Below are positions 33,784 through 42,329 of a stretch of DNA of 42,329 nt, in pieces. The position numbers and the translations under genes are program-made. The DNA is taken from contig JAACFB010000035.1 in the NCBI GenBank assembly GCA_009937615.1, positions 1 to 42,329 of the forward strand. Reading direction: 5' to 3'. The notes beneath the pieces were generated by a model. The model was not told the DNA's origin and searched no databases. It was given only the letters and a program-made list of their open reading frames with translations. Source of the DNA: Gammaproteobacteria bacterium. GTDB taxonomy: Bacteria; Pseudomonadota; Gammaproteobacteria; Steroidobacterales; Woeseiaceae. Within the stretch, counting starts at the first letter, position 1. The number at the start of each line of letters is the position of its first letter.

Positions 33784-34536
33784 TCAGGCTGTCGAAGTTT
33801 CCGCCGGGTGCCGTTGTCCAAAGGTCTGCTTCGCCCAATAGATGAAAGGCGTATCGATGATCGCGATCACGATTTTGAAAACAAACTTGGAGGCGCCCAG
33901 AGCCAGCGCCGAGCGCAAGCCGACGATCGGCATCCAGACGACGAGGGAGAATATCAACGTATCGACGACCTGGGAGCTCATTGTCGACAGGTTGTTGCGC
34001 AACCACAGCCGGCGCTCTCCGGTCAGTGTCTTGATCTTGTGAAACGCCCAGACGTCAAAGCTCTGGCTGATCAGGTAGGCCATCAGTGAGCCCAGTATGA
34101 TTTGCGGCGTAAAGTTTATGATCGTCGCAAATGCGCTGTGGATATTCGCGGAAAATTCGGCGCTGGCGGGCTCCTGGCTCGGCAGGTACAGCGTCGCAAA
34201 GCTCAGCATGATCAGCACGATGACGCTGACGGCGAAGCCCATGCGCACGGCTTTGTTCGCTTCCGCTTTGCCGTAGTTCTCGCTCAGCACGTCCGTGGCA
34301 AAGAATATGCTCGAGTAAAAGATCACGCCGAGGCTTGTTTCCATGCCGAAGATAACCGTGAGCTTGGGCCCCTGGAGGTTGGCCAGGATGATCGCAGTTG
34401 CGATCGCGACCTGCAGGCCGGCTTTGCCGAACAGCCTGAAGAGGATCACGGTACCGCCCAGGTCGAGTGTGAGCGTTGTCAACCAGAGCAGTTCCTGGTT
34501 CGCGGCGAAAAAGATGACGACATTTTGCGGAATCAT
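33784..34536 (-). CDS. yhhQ: queuosine precursor transporter, YhhQ/VUT family
   Basis: A 250-residue inner-membrane protein with about six hydrophobic segments. YhhQ-family proteins import queuosine precursors such as preQ0 and preQ1. Typical blocks are GPKLTVIFGMETSLGVIFYSS, ATDVLSENYGK, FTPQIILGSLMAYLISQSFDVWAFHKIK and LRNNLSTMSSQVVDTLIF, an order specific to this family. The gene lies 38 bp upstream of the DUF62 gene on the same strand and 27 bp below the acyl-CoA dehydrogenase pair. QueF, which makes preQ1, is at the start of this window, 33 kb away, so both salvage and synthesis steps are encoded. Confidence 0.92.
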   Translation of the reverse strand: MIPQNVVIFFAANQELLWLTTLTLDLGGTVILFRLFGKAGLQVAIATAIILANLQGPKLTVIFGMETSLGVIFYSSIFFATDVLSENYGKAEANKAVRMGFAVSVIVLIMLSFATLYLPSQEPASAEFSANIHSAFATIINFTPQIILGSLMAYLISQSFDVWAFHKIKTLTGERRLWLRNNLSTMSSQVVDTLIFSLVVWMPIVGLRSALALGASKFVFKIVIAIIDTPFIYWAKQTFGQRHPAETSTA

Positions 34537-34563
34537 GGGCTGCAGTTGACGGTCGTGGGCATG

Positions 34564-35688
34564 TCAGCCGGCGAGCTTGTCCAGATGCCAGTCCGCATTG
34601 CCGAACATCTGCCCGATCGCGGTAAGTCGCTTGAAATAATGGGCGATGTCGAGTTCCCACGTGACGCCCATCGCGCCGTGCAGCTGCACAGCCTCCTGGC
34701 CGACCTTTTGCCCGGCCATACCGATCTGGTACTTGATGGCGCTTATCGCCTGCGCGGCCTCTTCGGTATCGTCGGCGGACGCCATCGCCGCCCATAACAG
34801 CAGCGAATAGCTCTGTTCGCAGGCGGTCAACATGTCGACCATGCGATGCTGCAGCGCCTGGAAGCTGGCGATCGGTACGCCGAACTGAACCCGGCTTTTC
34901 GTGTACTCGACGGTCTTGTCGGTCATGACCTGCATGATGCCGACAGCTTCGGCGCAAACGGCAAGCGTCGCGTCGTCGGCTGCCGCACGCAGTGCGGCGT
35001 AGCCCGCACCGGGCTGTCCGAGTACAGCGTCTGCGGGGACACGCACATCCTCGAGCATGATTTCTGCGGCCCGGTGGCCATCCACGGTCGGGTAGGAGCG
35101 CCGGGACAGGCCCTCGCTGCCGGCCGCGACCGCGAACAGCGTGATGCCGTCGGTATCCGCCTGTGCACCCGCCGTTCTGGCCGGAATGATGAGCAGGTCG
35201 GCCGTGTTACCGTTGAGCACGACCCCCTTCGAGCCGTCGAGTATCCAGTCGCCGCCGTCGGCTCTTGCAGTGGTTCTGACATTGTTGAGGTCATAGCGGG
35301 CCTGGGGTTCGACGAAAGCCAGCGTTGCCTGCAGTTCGCCGGCGATAATCGGCTGCAGCCATCGGGCTTTCTGGGACGCGTCGGCTGTACGCCGAAGTAT
35401 GCCCCCCGCAAGAACGATATTGGCCAGATACGGCTCGACCACGAGCCCGCGGCCAAATTCCATCATCAGGATAGTGAGTTCCATCGCGCCGCCATCGAAA
35501 CCGCCGTCTTCCTCGCTGAACGGAACCGCGGTCCAGCCGAGTTCCGCAAATGTTTGCCAGACGTCGGCACTGAAACCGGGATCGCTGGCCGCATAGGCCT
35601 GGCGTGCCTCAAAATCGTAGTCATTGCTAATGAATTTTTCGACGCTGTCCGCCAGCATCGTCTGCACTTCGTTCAGCGAGAGGTCCAT
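34564..35688 (-). CDS. acyl-CoA dehydrogenase, subunit/paralogue 2
   Basis: A 374-residue acyl-CoA dehydrogenase-fold flavoprotein. The N-terminal helical domain, middle beta-domain (ATLAFVEPQARYDL) and C-terminal domain (VEYTKSRVQFGVPIASFQALQHR, the FAD/dimer segment) are complete. Near the C-terminus LHGAMGVTWELDIAHYFKRL has a Glu where many members carry the base. It starts 12 bp after the other dehydrogenase gene on this strand, and the closeness suggests a heteromeric enzyme like the FadE pairs of actinobacterial steroid or branched-chain catabolism. The acyl substrate is not predictable. Confidence 0.9.
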   Translation of the reverse strand: MDLSLNEVQTMLADSVEKFISNDYDFEARQAYAASDPGFSADVWQTFAELGWTAVPFSEEDGGFDGGAMELTILMMEFGRGLVVEPYLANIVLAGGILRRTADASQKARWLQPIIAGELQATLAFVEPQARYDLNNVRTTARADGGDWILDGSKGVVLNGNTADLLIIPARTAGAQADTDGITLFAVAAGSEGLSRRSYPTVDGHRAAEIMLEDVRVPADAVLGQPGAGYAALRAAADDATLAVCAEAVGIMQVMTDKTVEYTKSRVQFGVPIASFQALQHRMVDMLTACEQSYSLLLWAAMASADDTEEAAQAISAIKYQIGMAGQKVGQEAVQLHGAMGVTWELDIAHYFKRLTAIGQMFGNADWHLDKLAG

Positions 35689-35700
35689 CGACAGTGATCC

Positions 35701-36903
<1,203 letters not shown>

Positions 36904-36999
36904 TCGGATCCCTGGGGCGAGCACGATGCGGCGCCAAAGGATGCAGCAATTGATGGGTAAAATAAAGAACAATGCGGCGAGTTCAGGCAAAATGAGCCG

Positions 37000-38061
37000 A
37001 TGACTTCCAATGTTTTGCCTGACGAAGAGGGGCGATCTATCCCGAAAGAGACTGCCGATGCACTCGGCCGGCCCTTGCACGATTTGCGAATATCGCTCCT
37101 GGACCGCTGCAATTTCCGCTGCCCATACTGCATGCCGGAAACAGAGTTTCACGCTGATTATGAATTCTTGATGCGATCGCAGCGGCTGACGCACAACGAG
37201 ATTCTCAAAGTAGCCCGCGTGGCGACTGCGCTCGGCGTTTCGAAGATTCGCCTGACCGGCGGCGAGCCGCTGCTGGACAAGAAGCTTCCGGGTCTCGTGG
37301 GCCGAATCGCCGTGCTTCCGGGCGTCAACGACCTGGCCTTGACGACCAACGCCATGTTGCTCGCGCCCGTCGCTCAGGAACTGGCCGAGGCGGGGCTTAA
37401 CCGGGTCACGGTCAGTCTCGACAGCCTGGATGAGCGGGTCTTCAAAAGCATGAGCGGCGGCCGTGGCAACCTGGAAACGGTTCTGGAGGGTATTGCGGCC
37501 GCGGAGCGGGCAGGGCTTGCGCCGATCAAGATCAATACCGTGGTTCAGCGCGGGGTCAACGATCACACGGTGATCGACCTGCTCGACCACTTTCGGGGCA
37601 GCGGACATATCGTGCGACTGATCGAATTCATGGACGTGGGCAATCGAAACGGCTGGCGTATGGACCAGGTGGTGCCGTCGCGCGAGCTTCTTACGATGGT
37701 GCAGGCTCGCTGGCCGCTGCGGCCCGTTGGCCGCAATTATCCCGGTGAGGTCGCACGACGCTACCAGTATGTCGATGGTCAGGGCGAGATCGGGTTTATC
37801 TCCTCGGTGACCGAGCCGTTCTGCGGCAGCTGCAGCCGGGCGCGCCTGTCCGCGGACGGAGTGCTTTATACTTGCCTGTTCGCAACGCAGGGTACGGATC
37901 TGCGCGAGCCGATCAGGAACGGTGCGGACGACGAGGAGCTCGGGGATATCCTGTCGCGAATCTGGCTGCAGCGCGCGGATCGTTACAGCGAACTGCGGCG
38001 GCCGGACGTCGCGGAACACCATGCCCTGAGCAAAGTAGAGATGTATCGGATAGGCGGATGA
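37000..38061 (+). CDS. moaA: GTP 3',8-cyclase MoaA
   Basis: A 353-residue radical SAM enzyme that converts GTP to 3',8-cyclo-GTP, the first step of molybdopterin synthesis. The N-terminal cluster is Cys37, Cys41 and Cys44 (RCNFRCPYC). The C-terminal cluster is Cys275, Cys278 and Cys292 (EPFCGSCSR, YTCLFA). The GGEP motif is at about 87-90 and the chain ends in the functional Gly-Gly. It opens the moa operon; moaC starts right at its stop. The 96-bp gap upstream is too short for a molybdenum-cofactor riboswitch and shows no clear promoter. Confidence 0.97.
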   Translation: MTSNVLPDEEGRSIPKETADALGRPLHDLRISLLDRCNFRCPYCMPETEFHADYEFLMRSQRLTHNEILKVARVATALGVSKIRLTGGEPLLDKKLPGLVGRIAVLPGVNDLALTTNAMLLAPVAQELAEAGLNRVTVSLDSLDERVFKSMSGGRGNLETVLEGIAAAERAGLAPIKINTVVQRGVNDHTVIDLLDHFRGSGHIVRLIEFMDVGNRNGWRMDQVVPSRELLTMVQARWPLRPVGRNYPGEVARRYQYVDGQGEIGFISSVTEPFCGSCSRARLSADGVLYTCLFATQGTDLREPIRNGADDEELGDILSRIWLQRADRYSELRRPDVAEHHALSKVEMYRIGG

Positions 38062-38538
38062 ATGAGTAAGTTGAGCCACATCGACGATCGTCAGCGGCCG
38101 AGAATGGTCGACGTCGGCGACAAGACCGCAACCGACCGCGAGGCGCATGCGCGCTCGATCGTCCGGCTCGGCCCGGCAATCGTCGCCGAACTCGATGGCG
38201 ACGAGATCGCGACCAAAAAGGGTCCGGTCTTCGCGACGGCTATCATCGCCGGGGTCATGGCTGCGAAGAAAACGCATGAACTGATTCCGTTCTGCCATCC
38301 GCTCGGCCTCGAGAATTGCCGGATCACGATCGAAGTTGACGGTGACAATGCCGTGATCGACTGCACGTGCCGAGTGCATCACAAGACCGGCGTCGAAATG
38401 GAAGCGCTCACGGGCGCGTCGGTCGCGGCGCTGACTGTTTATGACATGTGCAAAGCCATGTCGCACGACATCGTCATCGGCGAGACGCGCCTGATCGCCA
38501 AGTCCGGTGGCAAGCAGGATTTCCGCCATGTCGACTGA
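38062..38538 (+). CDS. moaC: cyclic pyranopterin monophosphate synthase MoaC
   Basis: A 158-residue enzyme that rearranges 3',8-cyclo-GTP to cyclic pyranopterin monophosphate, the partner step of MoaA. Typical motifs are RMVDVGDKTATDREAHARS, the LIPFCHPLGLENCRI block, EMEALTGASVAALTVYDMCK and KSGGK near the end. It begins directly after the moaA stop and overlaps the start of mobA by 11 bp. The C-terminal tail after KSGGK is short (QDFRHVD). Identification is firm. Confidence 0.96.
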   Translation: MSKLSHIDDRQRPRMVDVGDKTATDREAHARSIVRLGPAIVAELDGDEIATKKGPVFATAIIAGVMAAKKTHELIPFCHPLGLENCRITIEVDGDNAVIDCTCRVHHKTGVEMEALTGASVAALTVYDMCKAMSHDIVIGETRLIAKSGGKQDFRHVD

Positions 38539-39127
38539 GCAGCCGAATCCGACATACGGTCTCGTCCTGGCGGGCGGCGAGAGTCGCCGCATGGGAAGGG
38601 ACAAGGCCCTGCTCGCGCGAGAGGGGCGCAGCCAGCTCGAGTACATGGTCGAGCTGCTGGCGACCGTGACCGATCGCGTGTTCGTGTCGGCTCGCCGAAG
38701 TCAGCGCGACGACGCCGAGCGCAACCGCTTCCCGCAGATTGTCGATCGTTATGACGGCATCGGACCGGTTGCCGGCATCTTGTCGGCGCTCGAGGAGCAT
38801 CCCGGCGTGAATTGGCTCGTTGTCGCCTGCGATTTGCCGAACGTTGACGCGGCGACGCTCGAATACCTGCTGCAGAATCACTCGGAGGCGAACCAGTTCA
38901 CGGCATTTCGCAGCAGTTACGATGGGCTGCCCGAGCCGCTCTGCGCGATCTATCCGGCCGGCAGCGACGCGGCAATTCGTTCGTTCGTCGATGGCGGGTT
39001 TGTTTGTCCGCGCAAGATTCTGATCCGCTCCGATACGGCGCTTCTCGAGCAGCCGAACCCGCATGCGCTCGATAACGTCAATACGCCGGAGGATCTCGAA
39101 GACAGTGTTCTCGAGGCGGCGTCATGA
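38528..39127 (+). CDS. mobA: molybdenum cofactor guanylyltransferase MobA
   Basis: A 199-residue nucleotidyltransferase that attaches GMP to molybdopterin (bis-MGD cofactor). The nucleotide-binding loop LVLAGGESRRMGRDKALL is near the N-terminus, the metal-binding Asp is in WLVVACDLPNVD, and LPEPLCAIYPAG follows as in MobA. I take the ATG at 38528, which overlaps the moaC 3' end; seven more codons are open upstream. It overlaps moaD by 4 bp. It indicates that the cell makes DMSO-reductase-type molybdoenzymes. Confidence 0.93.
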   Translation: MSTEQPNPTYGLVLAGGESRRMGRDKALLAREGRSQLEYMVELLATVTDRVFVSARRSQRDDAERNRFPQIVDRYDGIGPVAGILSALEEHPGVNWLVVACDLPNVDAATLEYLLQNHSEANQFTAFRSSYDGLPEPLCAIYPAGSDAAIRSFVDGGFVCPRKILIRSDTALLEQPNPHALDNVNTPEDLEDSVLEAAS

Positions 39128-39366
39128 AGACGATCACGGTGCGTTATTTCGCAATGTTCCGGGAGCATGCCGGCCTCGATGAGGAAACCCTGACGCTCGA
39201 GGTTGCGACCACTGCCGATGTGTTCGGCGCTACCCGGCACCGGCACGGCTCAGCGCAGCCCAACGGCCACTGCAAGGTGGCGGTCAACGACGTCATGGCC
39301 GACTGGGACTCGCCCGTGAGCGACGGCGACACGGTGCTGCTGTTCCCGCCGGTGGCAGGAGGTTGA
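39124..39366 (+). CDS. moaD: molybdopterin synthase sulfur carrier MoaD
   Basis: An 80-residue ubiquitin-fold protein that carries sulfur as a C-terminal thiocarboxylate to MoaE. The terminal PPVAGG is complete, and VAVND plus SDGDTVLLFPP are family features. It overlaps mobA by 4 bp (ATGA) and lies 1 bp before moaE, so all three are translationally coupled. Confidence 0.94.
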   Translation: MKTITVRYFAMFREHAGLDEETLTLEVATTADVFGATRHRHGSAQPNGHCKVAVNDVMADWDSPVSDGDTVLLFPPVAGG

Positions 39367-39367
39367 C

Positions 39368-39808
39368 ATGATCACGTTGACGACCGCCGAGATCCGCCCC
39401 GATGAATTACGCCGGCAGCTGTTCGACCCGGCCGCCGGCGCCTACTGCGGATTCGAGGGCTGGATTCGAAACCGCAACGAGGGCCAGAACGTCCTGAGGC
39501 TCGAATACGAGGCTTATGAGCCGCTGGTGCTCAGCGAAGGCGAGGCGGTTATCGAGGAAGCTCGCCTGCAGTTCCCGCATCTGCACGCGCACTGCGTGCA
39601 TCGCACGGGACTGCTCGAGATCGGTGACTGTGCCGTATGGGTCGGAGTGTCATCGCCGCACCGAGACGAGGCGTTCAGCGCCTGCCGCTATATTATCGAC
39701 CACCTCAAGGTTCGGCTGCCGATCTGGAAGAAAGAGTATTACGAAGACGGGCATTCGGGCTGGGTCAACTGCGAGCAGTGTGCGAAGCACGGCGCAGCCG
39801 CGCTTTAA
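39368..39808 (+). CDS. moaE: molybdopterin synthase catalytic subunit MoaE
   Basis: A 146-residue subunit that, with MoaD, converts cyclic pyranopterin monophosphate to molybdopterin. Conserved segments are CGFEGWIRNRNEG, LEYEAYEPLVLSEGE, HRTGLLEIGDCAVWVGVSSPHRDEAF and the active-site PIWKKEYYEDG. It ends the moaA-moaC-mobA-moaD-moaE operon. A run of seven A follows the stop, but no stem is evident. MoeA, MoaB/Mog and MoeB are not in this window. Confidence 0.96.
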   Translation: MITLTTAEIRPDELRRQLFDPAAGAYCGFEGWIRNRNEGQNVLRLEYEAYEPLVLSEGEAVIEEARLQFPHLHAHCVHRTGLLEIGDCAVWVGVSSPHRDEAFSACRYIIDHLKVRLPIWKKEYYEDGHSGWVNCEQCAKHGAAAL

Positions 39809-39835
39809 AAAAAGTATTTGAGCCAGTCTCGCGGG

Positions 39836-40429
39836 CTACGTCAGCGTCAGTAGATCTTCCCGCCGATCGATATCGATCGCGGCATCCGGAAAGTCGATCG
39901 AAGTGACTCGGTAACGATCGCTGTCGAGCAGCTGGCGAGCGCCGTGGTCACCTTCCAGTGCCGCAAGCTCGTCGAAACAGCCGCGGGGAAACAGTACGGG
40001 TGGCCCGTGGGTGCCGTTGAAGGTCGTGGCAACGATCTCGTCGGCGTCGCCCGACCAGGCGCCGCAGATTGCTCGCACGTGTTCCGCCGTGACGCGCGGC
40101 TGATCGGCAAGCATGACGACGATAGCCTGCGCAACATGCCGCAGAGACCTTGCAGCCTGTGCGATCGACGTCCCGAGCCCGCCGGCGTAGTCGTCGTTAT
40201 AGATCAGAAAGCCGCGCATTGGAGCGCAGGCGACGCTGACGGCTCGCCAGTCATGTCCCAGCACCAGGGCCGTGTTCATGCCGCACGCGAGATGTGCGTT
40301 GTCGAGCGCACGCCTTACCAGCGGCACGCCGTCAATGGTGGCCAGTTGTTTGGTTGCGCCGAAGCGCTTCGACAGGCCGGCCGCCATTACCACGGCAAAT
40401 ATAGATCCGACAGTCGGCTGCGCTACCAT
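39836..40429 (-). CDS. MocA/MobA-like nucleotidyltransferase
   Basis: A 197-residue NTP-transferase. The loop VVMAAGLSKRFGATKQL and later VMLADQPRVTAEHV resemble MocA (molybdenum cofactor cytidylyltransferase) more than MobA; PPVLFPRGCFDELAAL fits too. MocA produces the CMP form of the cofactor used in xanthine-oxidase-family enzymes, which would agree with the XdhC gene at 23839. It faces the moa operon on the opposite strand (27-bp gap) and is divergent from the MaoC gene. Symbol withheld because the nucleotide preference is inferred. Confidence 0.85.
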   Translation of the reverse strand: MVAQPTVGSIFAVVMAAGLSKRFGATKQLATIDGVPLVRRALDNAHLACGMNTALVLGHDWRAVSVACAPMRGFLIYNDDYAGGLGTSIAQAARSLRHVAQAIVVMLADQPRVTAEHVRAICGAWSGDADEIVATTFNGTHGPPVLFPRGCFDELAALEGDHGARQLLDSDRYRVTSIDFPDAAIDIDRREDLLTLT

Positions 40430-40548
40430 TGCTGCATTCTACCGTCCATTCGCCAAAGAATACTTGCTACTCTTTTGGCTTGTGTGTATCTCTAGCAGGC
40501 TGCAGGAGCGCCAGCGGCAGCGGCTGCCAGCAAATTTAAAGGTTTCGA

Positions 40549-41013
40549 ATGACTCGGATTATCAACTCGATCGAAGATGCGAAAGCACTCGAGGGCCAGG
40601 AAGTGGGTCTGTCAGACTGGACGATCATCGACCAGAATCGCATCGACCAGTTCGCCGAGGCAACGTCGGACTACCAGTGGATTCACGTTGATACCGAGCG
40701 TGCGGCCAGGGAACTGCCCAATGGCAAAACAATCGCACACGGATACCTGACGCTCTCGTTGATCCCGGCGCTCACCGGCGACTTCGTCGAAGTTCCGAAC
40801 CTGGCGCGGGCGATTAATTTCGGCGTCAACAAGGTGCGTTTCTATACCCCGGTGCCCGCCGGCGCCCGGGTCCGCGCGCGCGCGACGGTACTGCAGGCCC
40901 GGCGTCGCGCCGGAGCCCTGTTGCTGACCTCCGAGGTGCGGATCGAGATCGACGGCGAACGCAAGCCAGCCTGCGTTGCAGAAACTCTCGGCATGTATTT
41001 CTTCCGCGAGTAA
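40549..41013 (+). CDS. MaoC-family dehydratase
   Basis: A 154-residue hot-dog-fold protein of the MaoC/NodN type. Enoyl-CoA hydratase (R-specific) activity is typical of the family. The catalytic Asp and His lie in FAEATSDYQWIHVD (about 36-49), followed by TIAHGYLTLSLIPAL. The ATG at 40549 is divergent from the MocA-like gene. With the acyl-CoA dehydrogenases 4 kb away it suggests acyl-CoA metabolism, but it is transcribed alone. Confidence 0.9.
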   Translation: MTRIINSIEDAKALEGQEVGLSDWTIIDQNRIDQFAEATSDYQWIHVDTERAARELPNGKTIAHGYLTLSLIPALTGDFVEVPNLARAINFGVNKVRFYTPVPAGARVRARATVLQARRRAGALLLTSEVRIEIDGERKPACVAETLGMYFFRE

Positions 41014-41068
41014 GCGGATCGAAGGCCAGATAAGCAGTAGTCACAGGCAGCCGGCAGCGCGGACGAGT

Positions 41069-42329
41069 TCAGCGCGCGTGCAGCCAGCCCGGCAGGAAGG
41101 AATACGGGTCCGTGTCCACCGAGGTATTCCAGCTTACGCTGTTGTCGGCGAGTAGTTTGGACAGGCTGCCATCCCTGCACGCGTCGAATATTTCCGAAGC
41201 TCCGCCGATGTGCTTCCCGCCGACGTAGATCTGCGGGATGGTTTTCAGGCCTGTGCGCTGCTCGATTGCCTGGCGAATTTTGCCGCCCCAGTTGCCGTCC
41301 TGGTAGGCGACCGAATCCAGGTCAATGGCGCGGTAAGGAATCTCGTACTCGGCGAACATCTTGCGCACTGACCAGCAGAACTCACACCACTCGAGCGCAA
41401 ACAGTACGACCGGATTCTCCGGGTCGTGCGTCACCTGATCGAGAAACTCAAGCGCCTCGGCTGGCGCCTCGACGGCTGCCGCAGGCTCGTCTTCGGCGGG
41501 CGGCGGCGGGGGCGCGGCGTCGAATCGATAATTCGGCGTAGACGCCGAGATGTCCTGCTCCTCGGCGGACATATCCTCGGATATGCCGTCGAACAGCGGC
41601 GTGCTCAGGTAGCGCTCGCCGGTATCGGGAAGCATGCAGAGGATATTCGAGCCCGGTGCGGCTTTCCCGGCAACGGCCAGGGCGCCCGCAAGCGTGGCGC
41701 CGCCCGAGATACCGACGAAAATACCCTCATCGCGGGCCAGTGACTTCGACAGGCGCAGCGCGTCGTCACCCCGAATTGGCAAAATCTCATCGATCACCCT
41801 GGCGTCGACGACGTCCTCGGTCAGCTTCGGGATGAAATCCGGCGTCCAGCCCTGCATCAGGTGCGGCCGAAACAGCGGATGACTGTCCTTGGGTGCGCCG
41901 TTTGCGTCTCTTTCCTGGGGAATGCCGCTGCCGAGAATGGGCGAATTGTCCGGTTCGCAGACGATGATCTTCGTCCGTGGCGACTTTGCCTTGAGCACGC
42001 GCGAGACACCCTTGAGCGTGCCGCCCGTGCCGAAACCCGTCACCCAGTAGTCCAGCGTGGTATCTGCAAAAGCCTCGAGAATCTCGGGCGCCGTCGTGCG
42101 CGTATGAGCATCGGCGTTGGACTCGTTCTCAAACTGCCGGACGAGGAACCAGCCGTGCTTTTCGGCCAGTTCGACGGCCTTGGCCAGCATACCGCTGCCT
42201 TTGAGCGCAGCCGGCGTCAACACGACCTTGGCGCCGAGGAAGCGCATCATCTTGCGGCGCTCGACACTGAAGCTCTCTGCCATTGTCACGACGAGCGGAT
42301 AGCCTTTCTGCGCGCAGACCATGGCCAAG
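41069..42329 (-). CDS. cysteine synthase-glutaredoxin fusion, 5' end clipped
   Basis: The reading frame runs off the window; about 75 N-terminal residues, including the PLP lysine, are missing. The first visible residues (LAMVCAQKGYPLV) align with the middle of CysK-type PLP lyases; ERRKMMRFLGAKVVLTP, the GTGGTLKGVSRVLK phosphate loop and GIFVGISGGATLAGAL confirm the O-acetylserine sulfhydrylase/cystathionine beta-synthase fold. After a Pro/Ala linker (PPPPPAEDEPAAAVEAP) comes a glutaredoxin domain of about 100 residues with active site WCEFC, and TIPQIYVGGKHIGGASE (cis-Pro and glutathione site). Whether it makes cysteine or uses another thiol cannot be stated. Confidence 0.9.
   Translation of the reverse strand, partial: LAMVCAQKGYPLVVTMAESFSVERRKMMRFLGAKVVLTPAALKGSGMLAKAVELAEKHGWFLVRQFENESNADAHTRTTAPEILEAFADTTLDYWVTGFGTGGTLKGVSRVLKAKSPRTKIIVCEPDNSPILGSGIPQERDANGAPKDSHPLFRPHLMQGWTPDFIPKLTEDVVDARVIDEILPIRGDDALRLSKSLARDEGIFVGISGGATLAGALAVAGKAAPGSNILCMLPDTGERYLSTPLFDGISEDMSAEEQDISASTPNYRFDAAPPPPPAEDEPAAAVEAPAEALEFLDQVTHDPENPVVLFALEWCEFCWSVRKMFAEYEIPYRAIDLDSVAYQDGNWGGKIRQAIEQRTGLKTIPQIYVGGKHIGGASEIFDACRDGSLSKLLADNSVSWNTSVDTDPYSFLPGWLHAR

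Noticed and set aside
36904..36999. Molybdenum-cofactor riboswitch before moaA
   Set aside because: The gap is only 96 bp and no extended stem arrangement is visible.
36904..38646. Open reading frame of 581 codons in frame with the acyl-CoA dehydrogenase, antisense to moaA, moaC and the start of mobA
   Set aside because: It lies opposite three well-identified Moco genes, has a composition rich in Arg, His and Asp typical of antisense frames in GC-rich DNA, and the dehydrogenase has a normal family N-terminus at 36903.

Overview
The window is about 42 kb of GC-rich chromosomal DNA with almost wall-to-wall housekeeping and metabolic genes. I found no rRNA, tRNA, phage, transposase or CRISPR array. 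The content fits a free-living gammaproteobacterium: a glutaminyl-tRNA synthetase, a long two-module QueF, a PiT transporter with its DUF47 partner, the moaACDE set and TonB machinery. A Woeseiaceae-like or Chromatiales-like marine lineage is possible, but that is only a guess from gene content.

Layout. (1) 1-803: queF (queuosine), reverse strand, clipped at its 3' end. (2) 902-6215: a cyanophycin cluster of cyanophycinase, cyanophycin synthetase and a second Mur-ligase-like protein without an ATP-grasp domain. (3) 6265-9900, reverse: a lipoprotein M3 oligopeptidase, a membrane-anchored alpha/beta hydrolase and an EVE-domain protein. (4) 10015-15308: DUF47/PiT phosphate uptake, then gamma-glutamyltransferase, an MFS permease and an SCP2-like small protein. 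(5) 15318-23267: a polyamine/agmatine island with two glutamine-synthetase-like ligases, an NhaC-type antiporter carrying an unusual N-terminal domain, a PuuD-type amidotransferase, a putrescine-type aminotransferase and an agmatinase-family ureohydrolase. (6) 23375-25400: thioredoxin, XdhC and a TetR regulator. (7) 25493-28168: a large protein joining two receiver-like domains, one membrane helix, a helical repeat region and a TonB C-terminal domain. (8) 28400-32640: thrS, a Zur-type Fur regulator and glnS. (9) 32641-32941: a gene-free 301-bp gap holding two different inverted repeats built around the same 24-nt core. (10) 32942-36903, reverse: SAM hydroxide adenosyltransferase, a YhhQ-type queuosine-precursor transporter and two acyl-CoA dehydrogenases. 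(11) 37000-40429: moaA-moaC-mobA-moaD-moaE, then a MocA-like transferase in reverse. (12) 40549-42329: a MaoC-type hydratase and a 5'-clipped cysteine synthase-glutaredoxin fusion.

How the genes may work together. Cyanophycin stores arginine and aspartate. The nearby agmatinase-family enzyme, aminotransferase, gamma-glutamyl ligases, PuuD and GGT would handle agmatine, putrescine and gamma-glutamyl compounds downstream of arginine. The window therefore looks nitrogen-storage and amine oriented, although no arginine decarboxylase or isoaspartyl dipeptidase is present to close the route. The most unusual items are the receiver-TM-TonB fusion, the paired inverted repeats after glnS, and the NhaC-type gene whose signal peptide lies upstream of any canonical start codon.
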